From Gemmatimonas sp. UBA7669 (lineage in GTDB: Bacteria > Gemmatimonadota > Gemmatimonadetes > Gemmatimonadales > Gemmatimonadaceae): a stretch of DNA of 64,000 nucleotides. Position 1 is the first letter of the stretch. Each line of letters opens with the position of its first letter. Both the position numbers and the translations under genes were made by a program. The notes beneath the pieces were generated by a model. It saw nothing but the letters and a program-made list of their open reading frames with translations. It did no database searches and was not told the DNA's origin. Shown piece after piece: positions 51,751 through 59,312 of this stretch. Location of the stretch: assembly GCF_002483225.1 (NCBI RefSeq), contig NZ_DLHL01000043.1, positions 41,091 to 105,090 on the forward strand, in the 5' to 3' direction.

Positions 51751-52419
51751 ATGCTGCGCTGCCGTCCGTTTCGTCGTCCGCTGTCCTCAGCACTTCACGC
51801 CACGGCGTTCCTTGTCGCCGGACTGCTGACGACGCTGCCGCTGCGGGCGGCGCAGGCTCAGTCGGCCCAACGGTGGTCCGTGCAGGCATCCGGACTGCAC
51901 GTGGGTGTGTTCGGCGACGCGTACGAAGGACTCAAGGCCGGCCTTGGCGGCGAAGTGCAGCTGCGTTTCACACCGGGCGTCTGGTCATTCGGGGTTGGCG
52001 GGCAGGCGTCGAGCCACGGCACCACGGGCGCGGGCTTCGATGGACAGACCGTCATGTTGCAGGGCGCATTCATCGAACCGCGTCGGGTGGTCGACATTGG
52101 CAGCAGTCGTGTCGCACCCTATCTGTCGGCGCGACTCGCCTATCTGCAGCAAACCATCGACTTCACCCTCAGTGATGGCGTGTCGGTGCTGGATGTGAAC
52201 GCCGAGGCCAGTGGTGCCCAGGTCAACGCCGGCGGCGGTCTGCTGGTGCGTCTCTCGCCGCGTGTCAATCTCGACCTGGGCGCTACCTACGGAGTCATTC
52301 GTTTTGGCGACGTGCTGGTGAACGTGCCGGGATTCGGTCAATCGAACGTGGCCGGTACCAGTGGCACCGGCCAGAATCTCGTGTTGCGCGCGGGCCTCGC
52401 CATCGGTCTCGGCAAGTAG
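51751..52419 (+). CDS. Small outer-membrane beta-barrel protein
   Basis: A protein of 222 aa with a signal peptide (PLRAAQAQ, about residue 35) and eight or so amphipathic strands with turns rich in Gly, Asn and Asp. AGGAG lies 6 bases before ATG 51751. It resembles OmpA/opacity-type small barrels but lacks a terminal aromatic (it ends GLGK), so a surface-exposed or adhesion role is uncertain. It is divergent from the FHA/protease operon across 211 bp that show no clear signal. Confidence 0.55.
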   Translation: MLRCRPFRRPLSSALHATAFLVAGLLTTLPLRAAQAQSAQRWSVQASGLHVGVFGDAYEGLKAGLGGEVQLRFTPGVWSFGVGGQASSHGTTGAGFDGQTVMLQGAFIEPRRVVDIGSSRVAPYLSARLAYLQQTIDFTLSDGVSVLDVNAEASGAQVNAGGGLLVRLSPRVNLDLGATYGVIRFGDVLVNVPGFGQSNVAGTSGTGQNLVLRAGLAIGLGK

Positions 52420-52457
52420 TGGCCTGAGACGGCCCGATGCGTTGCCGCCGTGAGGAG

Positions 52458-52889
52458 TTACTCGCTCGGGTCCATGTCCACCTGGCCGCTCAGTCGTCGC
52501 GAGAGATGGGACCAGTTCATGCCAACGGCCAGCAGCAGTGCGGTGCAGATGAGCACGACGTGCGTGATGCCACGTGAGGAGCGCGCGCTCACGATGCCCA
52601 CGTCGATCAGCAGCCACACCAGCCCACCCGAGATGGCCAGCACGAGCAACGCGCCGCCGAGTCCGATGGAGCGGCGCGTGGCATTGAGGAACACGGCCCA
52701 GCCGCCCATGAGCGCGAGCCCGAGCAGGAACTTGAGCGAAGTCGGGCCCGAGGTGCTGACACCGGTGCGCAGCGGGGCGATGGCCCAGTGATAAAACGAC
52801 AGGCCTTCAGGATTGTAGGTGGCAAACACGAGCACGAGAGCGCTCACTGCACGGGCTGCGATGCCGCCAAATCCGGGTCCGTTGGCCAT
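52458..52889 (-). CDS. Small four-TM membrane protein, DUF6524-like
   Basis: A protein of 143 aa with four hydrophobic segments (AARAVSALVLVFATYNPEGLSFYHW, SLKFLLGLALMGGWAVFL, GGALLVLAISGGLVWLLIDVG, GITHVVLICTALLLAVGMNW). The opening ATYNPEGLSFYHW is typical of the DUF6524 family of unknown function. ATG 52889 gives the normal length; the frame is open much further upstream but overlaps the next gene. It lies 43 bp downstream of the hypothetical membrane gene and is probably co-transcribed. Confidence 0.65.
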   Translation of the reverse strand: MANGPGFGGIAARAVSALVLVFATYNPEGLSFYHWAIAPLRTGVSTSGPTSLKFLLGLALMGGWAVFLNATRRSIGLGGALLVLAISGGLVWLLIDVGIVSARSSRGITHVVLICTALLLAVGMNWSHLSRRLSGQVDMDPSE

Positions 52890-52932
52890 GAGTCGTTGAG
52901 GAAAGTGACAAAGGGTGGCTCGCGCTGTCGCG

Positions 52933-53466
52933 TCAGGCGCCCGATCGGGCCCGGCGCCATTGGAGCAGCGCGGCGACCATCCAGACGATGGCCGCTGCGA
53001 TGAGAAAGAACTTGAGGCTTGCGGCGATTCCGGCAAGCAGGACGGTTGAGCTCGAGACATCTTGCGCCACGCCGCGAACGACAAGACGCCAGAGCAGCAG
53101 GTTCTCGAGCGCGTCAAGCGGAATACAGGCCAGCGTGGCCCAGGCCAGTCGGGCACCCGTCTGGTGCAGTGGCGCCGGCGTCGGTACCGCGTGGGTGAGC
53201 AGCAGCCGCAGGCTGGTGAAGAGCAGCATGGGGTAGGCCACGAGAAAAGCGCCGTCGACACCCAGACTGACGAGCGCGCTTTCGGATACACCGGCACTCT
53301 TCCAGATGCCGAGAATTTCTGACGCGCGCGACGCCGTGAAGGCGAGTTCGAGGCTGACAATGCCCCAGGGCACACCAGGCTGCTCGAGTGGCGCCCCGAT
53401 GCCCAGGAGTTGAATGAAGAGGATGGGCGAGAGTGTCGCCCAGAAAAGCCATCCCAGCAGTCGCAT
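52933..53466 (-). CDS. Hypothetical membrane protein, 177 aa
   Basis: A protein with about four membrane segments (LLGWLFWATLSPILFIQLLG, LVSLGVDGAFLVAYPMLLFT, RLAWATLACIPLDALENLLLW, LKFFLIAAAIVWMVAALLQW). No family is recognised. ATG 53466 is 57 bp from the divergent DUF4126 gene. It probably forms a two-gene operon with the DUF6524-like gene. Nothing in the sequence shows its role. Confidence 0.55.
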   Translation of the reverse strand: MRLLGWLFWATLSPILFIQLLGIGAPLEQPGVPWGIVSLELAFTASRASEILGIWKSAGVSESALVSLGVDGAFLVAYPMLLFTSLRLLLTHAVPTPAPLHQTGARLAWATLACIPLDALENLLLWRLVVRGVAQDVSSSTVLLAGIAASLKFFLIAAAIVWMVAALLQWRRARSGA

Positions 53467-53523
53467 GACAGGAGCCTAGCACCGGACATTCGCGTGCGGA
53501 ACGGTGAGGTGCTAGCGTTCGCC

Positions 53524-54174
53524 ATGGACCTTTCGGTCATTCCCTGGGAGGCGGTGCTGGGTATCGCCGTGGGCTTCGGTCTGGCGGCAGCGGCCGGATT
53601 TCGGATGTTCGTGCCGTTGCTGGCCGCCGGTGTGGCTGCAAAAGCCGGCGTGTTGGAGCTCTCACCGGGGTTCGTATGGCTGGCCAGTACGCCGGCGCTG
53701 GCGGCACTGGGCACGGCCACGATTCTCGAGGTCGGCGCCTACTCGGTGCCGTGGCTCGATCAGTTGCTCGACGTCATTGCCACGCCAACGGCGGTGGCTG
53801 CCGGCATGCTGGCGGCCGCCAGCGTGGTGGTGGACCTGCCACCGGTGCTCAAGTGGACCGCCGTGGTGCTGGCCGGCGGTGCGGCCGGGATGACGCAGGG
53901 GGCGACGGTGTTCACGCGCTTCAAGAGCACCACGCTCACCGGAGGCCTTGGCAATCCCGTGGTGTCGGCACTCGAGCTGGTAAGCGCGGTGGTCACGAGC
54001 GCGCTCGCGATTTTCCTGCCGCTGCTGACCTTGGTGGCCGTGCTGCTCCTGCTCGTGTTCTTCACACGGCGCGTGCACGGTGTGGTGTTTGGCCGAGGTG
54101 GTGGACTGCGGGCGGGTGCGGCAGACGAGGTGACACCGGGGGCGAGGCCGCGGGTGCCGAGGGGGCCTGGCTGA
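53524..54174 (+). CDS. DUF4126-family membrane protein
   Basis: A protein of 216 aa with about five membrane segments. The start, AVGFGLAAAAGFRMFVPLLAAGVAAKAG, and the central PTAVAAGMLAAASVVVDLPP / TRFKSTTLTGGLGNPVVS are characteristic of DUF4126, an inner-membrane family of unknown function. A basic, low-complexity C-terminus follows. It is divergent from the preceding membrane genes and is followed by a long hairpin that probably ends transcription. Confidence 0.75.
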   Translation: MDLSVIPWEAVLGIAVGFGLAAAAGFRMFVPLLAAGVAAKAGVLELSPGFVWLASTPALAALGTATILEVGAYSVPWLDQLLDVIATPTAVAAGMLAAASVVVDLPPVLKWTAVVLAGGAAGMTQGATVFTRFKSTTLTGGLGNPVVSALELVSAVVTSALAIFLPLLTLVAVLLLLVFFTRRVHGVVFGRGGGLRAGAADEVTPGARPRVPRGPG

Positions 54175-54198
54175 GGATTGGAGGGTTGGAGAACTGAC

Positions 54199-54310
54199 GG
54201 TGTGAGGATAAGAGGATCTGGGGATCAGAGAGGCGGGCGTCGGGGGCCCCGTACAACTGGAGTCCCCGACGCCCGCCCCTCCAATCCCCGGATCCTCTTA
54301 TCCTCACACC
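54199..54310. terminator. 112-nt long imperfect hairpin between convergent genes
   Basis: Outer stem: 54199-54225 pairs with 54284-54310 (27 bp, one G-U). Inner stem: 54232-54245 pairs with 54264-54277 (14 bp, perfect). The 18-nt loop is 54246-54263. It is much larger than a normal terminator and looks like a palindromic repeat unit that may also stop both convergent transcripts. Confidence 0.75.
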
Positions 54311-54334
54311 TTCTGTTCCAACGACGCCGGCGGA

Positions 54335-55342
54335 CTACCGCGAACCGGTAGCTGGCACCAGAACAATCCGCCGAAACTCCACCGCCGTGTGATCGCCCTG
54401 CAGGTAAATGGGCCCCGGCTCACCTTCATTGCTGTCGAGCGCCCCACCCGTAATGCCCGGAATGGTCTGATCGGCGATGATGGTTCTGCCATTCAGCACC
54501 ACGGTCACGCGTCGACCGACAAGTGTGATGTCGAAGGTCTGCCACTCTCCGGGACCGCGTGACGCGTTCTCATTGGGTACGAGGAATCCGTAGACGCCAC
54601 CCAGATGCAGCGATGACGGCTCCTGCGCACCGCTGTCTTCGATCTGCACTTCATGGCGGCCGCGCAGATAGATGCCGCTATTGCCACCCTTGGGATAGCG
54701 GAACTCCACGTGCAGGCGGAAATCGGTGAAACGCTGCTTCGTGGCGAGGTTGGCGCCAGAGCGTGCATTGGTGAGCAGGCCGTTCACCACACTCCAGTTG
54801 TTGCGCGCACCGGGCAGGGGTTCCCACGCGTCCATGGCGGTTCCGCCAAAGAGCACGATTTCCTGGCCCCACACCGGTGCCGCGTTGCGTCGCAGCACCG
54901 GCGCACGCGTGCCGTTCACGCGATGCACGGCACCATTGGGCAGGGTCAGGGTGCCCTGCAGTCGATCGTCGCTGAGCGTGGCCTCCATCTGCAGATCATT
55001 GGTACCGGCTTCCCACTGTGGAGGGATGGCAAAGCGCAGGGTGCTGCCGTCGACGTTCACGCGCGCAATGGGCCGGGCGCTGCCGCCACCAGCGACAAAG
55101 CGGCCGACCAACGTGCGATTGCCCGACAACGTGACTTCGAGCCACGACGGATAGCGTCGACCGTCACCTTCGACCGTGAGATCCCATCGACCGATGACCG
55201 CGGCGCTGGCCGAAGCGGGTGCCTGTGCCTCCAGCACTGATGGCGTCGTCGGTACGCCAGCCATCAGTGTTGCTGTCAGCAGAACGCCGGTGCATGTAGC
55301 GCGACGCAGTTGGCTGGCGCGCCGCAGGGCAGAGTAACGCAT
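54335..55342 (-). CDS. Secreted DUF1080 (3-keto-disaccharide hydrolase-type) protein
   Basis: A protein of 335 aa with a signal peptide (cleavage near SVLEAQ). An N-terminal beta region (WDLTVEGDGRRYPSW) precedes the DUF1080 concanavalin-like domain (about 165-333: LFGGTAMDAWEPLPGARNNWSV, FRLHVEFRYPKGGNSGIYLRG, GEWQTFDITLVGRRVTVVLNG). DUF1080 members hydrolyse oxidised (3-keto) sugars in several phyla. It follows the iorA-like gene by 9 bp in one operon with molybdenum hydroxylase subunits; an oxidative sugar or aromatic pathway is possible but not shown. Confidence 0.82.
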   Translation of the reverse strand: MRYSALRRASQLRRATCTGVLLTATLMAGVPTTPSVLEAQAPASASAAVIGRWDLTVEGDGRRYPSWLEVTLSGNRTLVGRFVAGGGSARPIARVNVDGSTLRFAIPPQWEAGTNDLQMEATLSDDRLQGTLTLPNGAVHRVNGTRAPVLRRNAAPVWGQEIVLFGGTAMDAWEPLPGARNNWSVVNGLLTNARSGANLATKQRFTDFRLHVEFRYPKGGNSGIYLRGRHEVQIEDSGAQEPSSLHLGGVYGFLVPNENASRGPGEWQTFDITLVGRRVTVVLNGRTIIADQTIPGITGGALDSNEGEPGPIYLQGDHTAVEFRRIVLVPATGSR

Positions 55343-55351
55343 GCGAATTGG

Positions 55352-55882
55352 TCAGGTGGAGGAGGGAGGGGCATCGGTCTTGAGACTCTCGGCTGCCGAC
55401 AACGCCGCCGCACGTACGGCGGCGCGAACGCGGGGCGACGTACCACAGCGGCAGAGTACCCCGTCAAACGCCCGATCGATATCGGCATCGGTGGGTGCAG
55501 GGTTGTCGCGCAACAGCGCCACGGCGGTCATGACCTGACCCGACTGACAGTAGCCGCACTGCGCGACGTTGCCATCGGTCCACGCCGCTTCCACGGCGTG
55601 CGTCACGCGTGCCACCTCGGGGGTGTGCACGGGCGCGTGCAGGCCTTCAATGGTGACGACATGCCGCGTGCCAACGCGGCCGATGGGCAGGACGCAGGCG
55701 CGTGATGGCACACCGTCCAGCCACACGGTGCAGGTTCCGCAGAGCGCCATGCCGCAGCCAAAGCGTGTGCCCGGCAACTGCAGGACTTCGCGCAATACCC
55801 AGAGCAGCGGCATCTCCGGCTGCACGGTAACGCTGTGCCGCTCGCCATTCACGAGCACGGTGTGAGCGACAGGTTGACTCAT
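55352..55882 (-). CDS. 2Fe-2S subunit of a molybdenum hydroxylase (IorA/CoxS-like)
   Basis: A protein of 176 aa with two [2Fe-2S] clusters. The plant-ferredoxin-type site is CGMALCGTC with a later Cys (RACVLP). The second, helical site is CGYCQSGQ and CRCGT. It passes electrons from the molybdenum subunit. The start overlaps the large-subunit stop by 4 bases (ATGA at 55879-55882). No FAD subunit or cytochrome lies nearby, so the electron acceptor is unknown, as in isoquinoline 1-oxidoreductase-type two-subunit enzymes. Confidence 0.88.
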   Translation of the reverse strand: MSQPVAHTVLVNGERHSVTVQPEMPLLWVLREVLQLPGTRFGCGMALCGTCTVWLDGVPSRACVLPIGRVGTRHVVTIEGLHAPVHTPEVARVTHAVEAAWTDGNVAQCGYCQSGQVMTAVALLRDNPAPTDADIDRAFDGVLCRCGTSPRVRAAVRAAALSAAESLKTDAPPSST

Positions 55883-58194
55883 GTTGGCCGCTGCTCCGTT
55901 TCCCGGGCCACAAAGCGTGATGAGCGTGTGGGGCGCAGTGGCAGGCTGCGGAGGCGTTCACCGGTCAATCGCGCCAGCGCATTGGCCACGGCGGGCGCGA
56001 TGGGCGGTACGCCCGGTTCGCCCACCCCACCCGGTGTTTCGCCGCTTGGCACGATGTGCACGTCGATGTGTGGGGTATCGCGCAGAGCCAGCAACGGATA
56101 CTCGTGAAAGTTGCGCGGCGTCATGCGTCCGGCCTCCATGGGAACGGCCCCGTGCAGCGCGGCCGTGAGACCAAATACCACGCCACCTTCCATCTGCTGG
56201 CGCACGCCATCGGGATGCACGGCCACACCACAATCGACCGCCACCACCACGCGGTGTACTCGAAGCTGCAGGGTATCCGATACCGACACCGTGGCAACCT
56301 GCGCGACCACGGTGCCAAACGCCTCGTGCAAGGCCAGACCCAATGCCGCGGGGCGGCCGTCGGGGGCGCGGCGCGGTGCATCCGACCACTCGGCTTCGCG
56401 CGCCGCCGTTTCGAGTACGCGGGCCGCCCGTGTGTGTCGCTGCAACAGACGCAGTCGATACTGCAGTGGATCGCTGCCCGCGCGTTCGGCCAGTTCATCG
56501 ATGAACGACTCGAGAAAGAACGCATGGTGCGAATGCCCCACGCTGCGCCACAGTCCCACCGGCACGGGGAACTCGAGCTCGCGATGACCCACGCGCAGTG
56601 TCGGCCACTCGTAGGGTTGATCCCAAAGGCCTTCGGCGGCCGTGCGATCCGGCGTGTGTGTGGTCCACGGAAATTTCACGCGACGCGAGAAGGCCTTGAA
56701 GGGAGACTGCGACGCCGTTTGCGCCGTGATGGCCGTGGGCTGCCCGGATGTATCCAGGCCGGCGCGCAACAGCGCTGCGCATGCCGGTCGATAGATGTCG
56801 TGCTGCAGATCATCGCCGCGCGACCAGATTGTGCACACCGGCACACCGGGTGTTGCGGCCGCAATGCGCGCCGCCTGCGCCACCACGTCAGCCTCGAGTC
56901 GACGGCCAAAGCCGCCGCCGAGCCGTCGTTGGTGCACGACGATCTGCGCTTCGTCACGCTCCAGCACCTCGGCGACGGCACGACGCGTGACGTCGGGCAT
57001 CTGTGTTCCGGTCCATACCGTCACGGCGGTGTCAGTCACCAGCACCGTGGCGTTGGGCGGCTCCATGGTGGCGTGCGCGAGATAGGGCGCATCGTACGTG
57101 GCCTCGTGCACGGTGTGGGCCGCCTGCAACGCGTCCTCGGCATTGCCGCGAAAGCGGTGTGGCAGTCCGGCGTCGTTGCGCGCGACACTGCGTAGTGTGG
57201 TGCGAATGCCCTCCGATGACAGCGCCGCGTGCGGGCTGTCGGTCCATTGCACGTTGAGCGCGCTCAGTGCCTGCTGCGCCTGCCACCAGCTGTCTGCCAC
57301 CACGGCTACGCCTGGTGCATCCCCATAGTCCGAACCCGGGAGCGGCACGACGGTGCGCACACCGGGGCGCGCGCGCGCAGCCTCGCCGTCATATGCGCGC
57401 ACGCGACTGCCCAGTACCGGCGGCATGATCACCGCGGCATAGCGCGTGCCTGCCGGCAGTTGATCCATGCCAAACTGCAGTTCCCCCGTGGCCGCGTCTT
57501 TCGCGTCCAGTCGCACACGCGTCTGCCCCACCACCGAATAGGTGGCGGGATCCTTGCGCTGCACCTGCGTGGGACGCTGCAGCACGGCATCCGCGACCAG
57601 TTCACCATAGCGCGCGCGGGTGGTGCCCGATACGACGTAACCCCGCTCGGTGCGCAGCGTGGCCACCGGGACGTTCCACCGTGCAGCGGCGGCGGCCAGC
57701 AACTGCGCACGGGCGGTGGCGCCGGCATCGCGGGCCACGTCCCACACGTCGCGCACACTCGACGACGCGCTGGTCATCATCAGGCCCACCTCACGCGCCG
57801 CCTTGGCCGCAAACCAGCGCAGGGCGCGCGCGGGCGCTGTATGCTCGTCGTCGGGGTGCAGTGGCAGGCCGTCCACCACGGCCGCCACGTTGTGGTAGAT
57901 GCGATCGATGGGGGCGGGCACGGTGCGCACGCGGCTCCAGTCGCAGTCCAGCTCCTCGGCCACGATCATGGCCAGGGCTGTGTGGATGCCCTGCCCCATC
58001 TCACTCTTGGGCGAGATGATGGTGACCGTGTCATCGGGGGCCAGCGCCAGCCAGCCGTTCAGCGCCACATAGCCGGGCTCGAGGGACGGCGTGTGTCCCG
58101 CCCGCAGCCGTTGGCGCGGCGGCGAGATCGACCAGCCCAGAATCAGGGCCCCGGTGGCGCCCAGCCCTGTCAGCAGGAAGGTCCGTCGTCTCAT
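55879..58194 (-). CDS. Molybdenum-binding large subunit of an aldehyde/isoquinoline oxidoreductase (IorB-like)
   Basis: A protein of 771 aa. The twin-arginine signal (MRRRTFLLTGLGATGA) sends the folded, cofactor-loaded subunit to the periplasm. Xanthine-oxidase-family domains follow: MGQGIHTALAMIVAEEL, GFGRRLEADVVAQAARI, and GGVGEPGVPPIAP near the C-terminus, which holds the catalytic Glu. It hydroxylates aromatic or aldehyde substrates; which one is unknown. Start 58194 fits the signal; a longer open frame upstream is not needed. It is the first gene of the operon with the 2Fe-2S subunit and DUF1080. Confidence 0.88.
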   Translation of the reverse strand: MRRRTFLLTGLGATGALILGWSISPPRQRLRAGHTPSLEPGYVALNGWLALAPDDTVTIISPKSEMGQGIHTALAMIVAEELDCDWSRVRTVPAPIDRIYHNVAAVVDGLPLHPDDEHTAPARALRWFAAKAAREVGLMMTSASSSVRDVWDVARDAGATARAQLLAAAAARWNVPVATLRTERGYVVSGTTRARYGELVADAVLQRPTQVQRKDPATYSVVGQTRVRLDAKDAATGELQFGMDQLPAGTRYAAVIMPPVLGSRVRAYDGEAARARPGVRTVVPLPGSDYGDAPGVAVVADSWWQAQQALSALNVQWTDSPHAALSSEGIRTTLRSVARNDAGLPHRFRGNAEDALQAAHTVHEATYDAPYLAHATMEPPNATVLVTDTAVTVWTGTQMPDVTRRAVAEVLERDEAQIVVHQRRLGGGFGRRLEADVVAQAARIAAATPGVPVCTIWSRGDDLQHDIYRPACAALLRAGLDTSGQPTAITAQTASQSPFKAFSRRVKFPWTTHTPDRTAAEGLWDQPYEWPTLRVGHRELEFPVPVGLWRSVGHSHHAFFLESFIDELAERAGSDPLQYRLRLLQRHTRAARVLETAAREAEWSDAPRRAPDGRPAALGLALHEAFGTVVAQVATVSVSDTLQLRVHRVVVAVDCGVAVHPDGVRQQMEGGVVFGLTAALHGAVPMEAGRMTPRNFHEYPLLALRDTPHIDVHIVPSGETPGGVGEPGVPPIAPAVANALARLTGERLRSLPLRPTRSSRFVARETEQRPT

Positions 58195-58266
58195 ATTCAA
58201 GGAAGATGGAGGCCGACGCGACGTCCGGCACCCACCGATCCTTCCTTTTCGCTGCGATATCCTGCC

Positions 58267-58692
58267 ATGACCGTGTCCCGCCGCCTTTCTGCTGGCCTTG
58301 TGCTGTTCAGCCTGACCGCGTTCTCCGCCTGCAAGGACGAACAGACCAAGGTGGCCGAGGCGGCTGCGCGCATTGCCGAGCGCACCCAGGTGCTGGCCCC
58401 GGATGATGTGCAGATCGTGAGTACCGACGGTCGCACAGCCTTGGAGATCATCGGGGATTCCGTGCATGTGTTTCACGAAAACAGCACCATTCGTGTGCCG
58501 GCCACGCACATCGAGAATGTGCGCTACGCGGACGGCCGTCTGCGCTTCGACATCAAGGGCATCGGCATGAAGATGTTCGAGGTGGGTGACGGCAAGGAGG
58601 GGGCCACCTTCCGCCAGGCCGATGCACTGCAGTTCGTGGCCGTGGTGCTCGATCGCCAGAATCAGATCGAAATGGCGGGCAAGACTCCGTAG
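58267..58692 (+). CDS. Small lipoprotein (copy 1 of a tandem pair)
   Basis: A lipoprotein of 141 aa. The signal peptide ends in AFSAC. After a helical stretch (KVAEAAARIAERTQVL) it has beta-strands DVQIVSTDGRTALEIIGDSVHVF and VPATHIENVRYADGRLRFDIKG. The following gene encodes the same pattern, so the two are paralogues. I do not recognise the family. ATG 58267 is 72 bp from the divergent iorB-like gene. A TAG-GTG overlap at 58692 links it to the next gene. Confidence 0.6.
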   Translation: MTVSRRLSAGLVLFSLTAFSACKDEQTKVAEAAARIAERTQVLAPDDVQIVSTDGRTALEIIGDSVHVFHENSTIRVPATHIENVRYADGRLRFDIKGIGMKMFEVGDGKEGATFRQADALQFVAVVLDRQNQIEMAGKTP

Positions 58693-58724
58693 TGGCGGGT
58701 TCACCTCTTACGCCGGATACAACG

Positions 58725-59282
58725 ATGTCGCGTTCGACGATGCGCAACTGGTTGATTCTTGGTGTGGTCCTTTCGGCGTTCAGCGTGGGGGGATGCGGAA
58801 GTGACCGTGGTGGACGCGTCAGTTTCGCCGGCGACTCCACTGCCACCGAGCCTCTGGCGGACGGCGATGTGCGCATCACCAGCACCGATGGCGCGCTGAT
58901 TCTCGCGGTCATCGGCGATTCGGTGGTCATTCAGATGTCCGACAGTGTCAGGCAGGCGGTGCGGAGTGACATTCAGAACGAGGCCGCCGATGCCGGTCGT
59001 CTGGGTGCGATGATTGGCAATGCCGTGGGCGCCGCCGTGAACGCCGCGCTTGGCATCTCGATACGTGTGCCGGCCGAGAACGTCACCAATCTGCGCTACG
59101 AGAGCGGCAACTTGCGCTTCGACGTGGACGGCGGTCCGAACGTGAAGGTCAAGTCCAGCAACGGCGACAGCGCCAACACCATCAGCAACGGCAAGAGCAA
59201 CGGTGGGGCCTTCACCGAAGAGGACGCCACACGGTTCATCGACGCCGTGCGGGCGGCGCAGGCCCGCCGAACCGCCATGTAG
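58725..59282 (+). CDS. Small lipoprotein (copy 2 of a tandem pair)
   Basis: A lipoprotein of 185 aa from ATG 58725; a GTG at 58692 overlapping the previous stop and ATG 58740 are alternatives. The lipobox is SVGGC. It shares with copy 1 the strands DVRITSTDGALILAVIGDSVVI and VPAENVTNLRYESGNLRFDVDG. It has an extra Gly/Ala-rich insertion (GRLGAMIGNAVGAAVNAALG) that resembles a glycine-zipper membrane-active segment. Function unknown. Confidence 0.6.
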   Translation: MSRSTMRNWLILGVVLSAFSVGGCGSDRGGRVSFAGDSTATEPLADGDVRITSTDGALILAVIGDSVVIQMSDSVRQAVRSDIQNEAADAGRLGAMIGNAVGAAVNAALGISIRVPAENVTNLRYESGNLRFDVDGGPNVKVKSSNGDSANTISNGKSNGGAFTEEDATRFIDAVRAAQARRTAM

Positions 59283-59312
59283 CCATGGCGGCCGGCGCCG
59301 CAGTCGCGCAGG

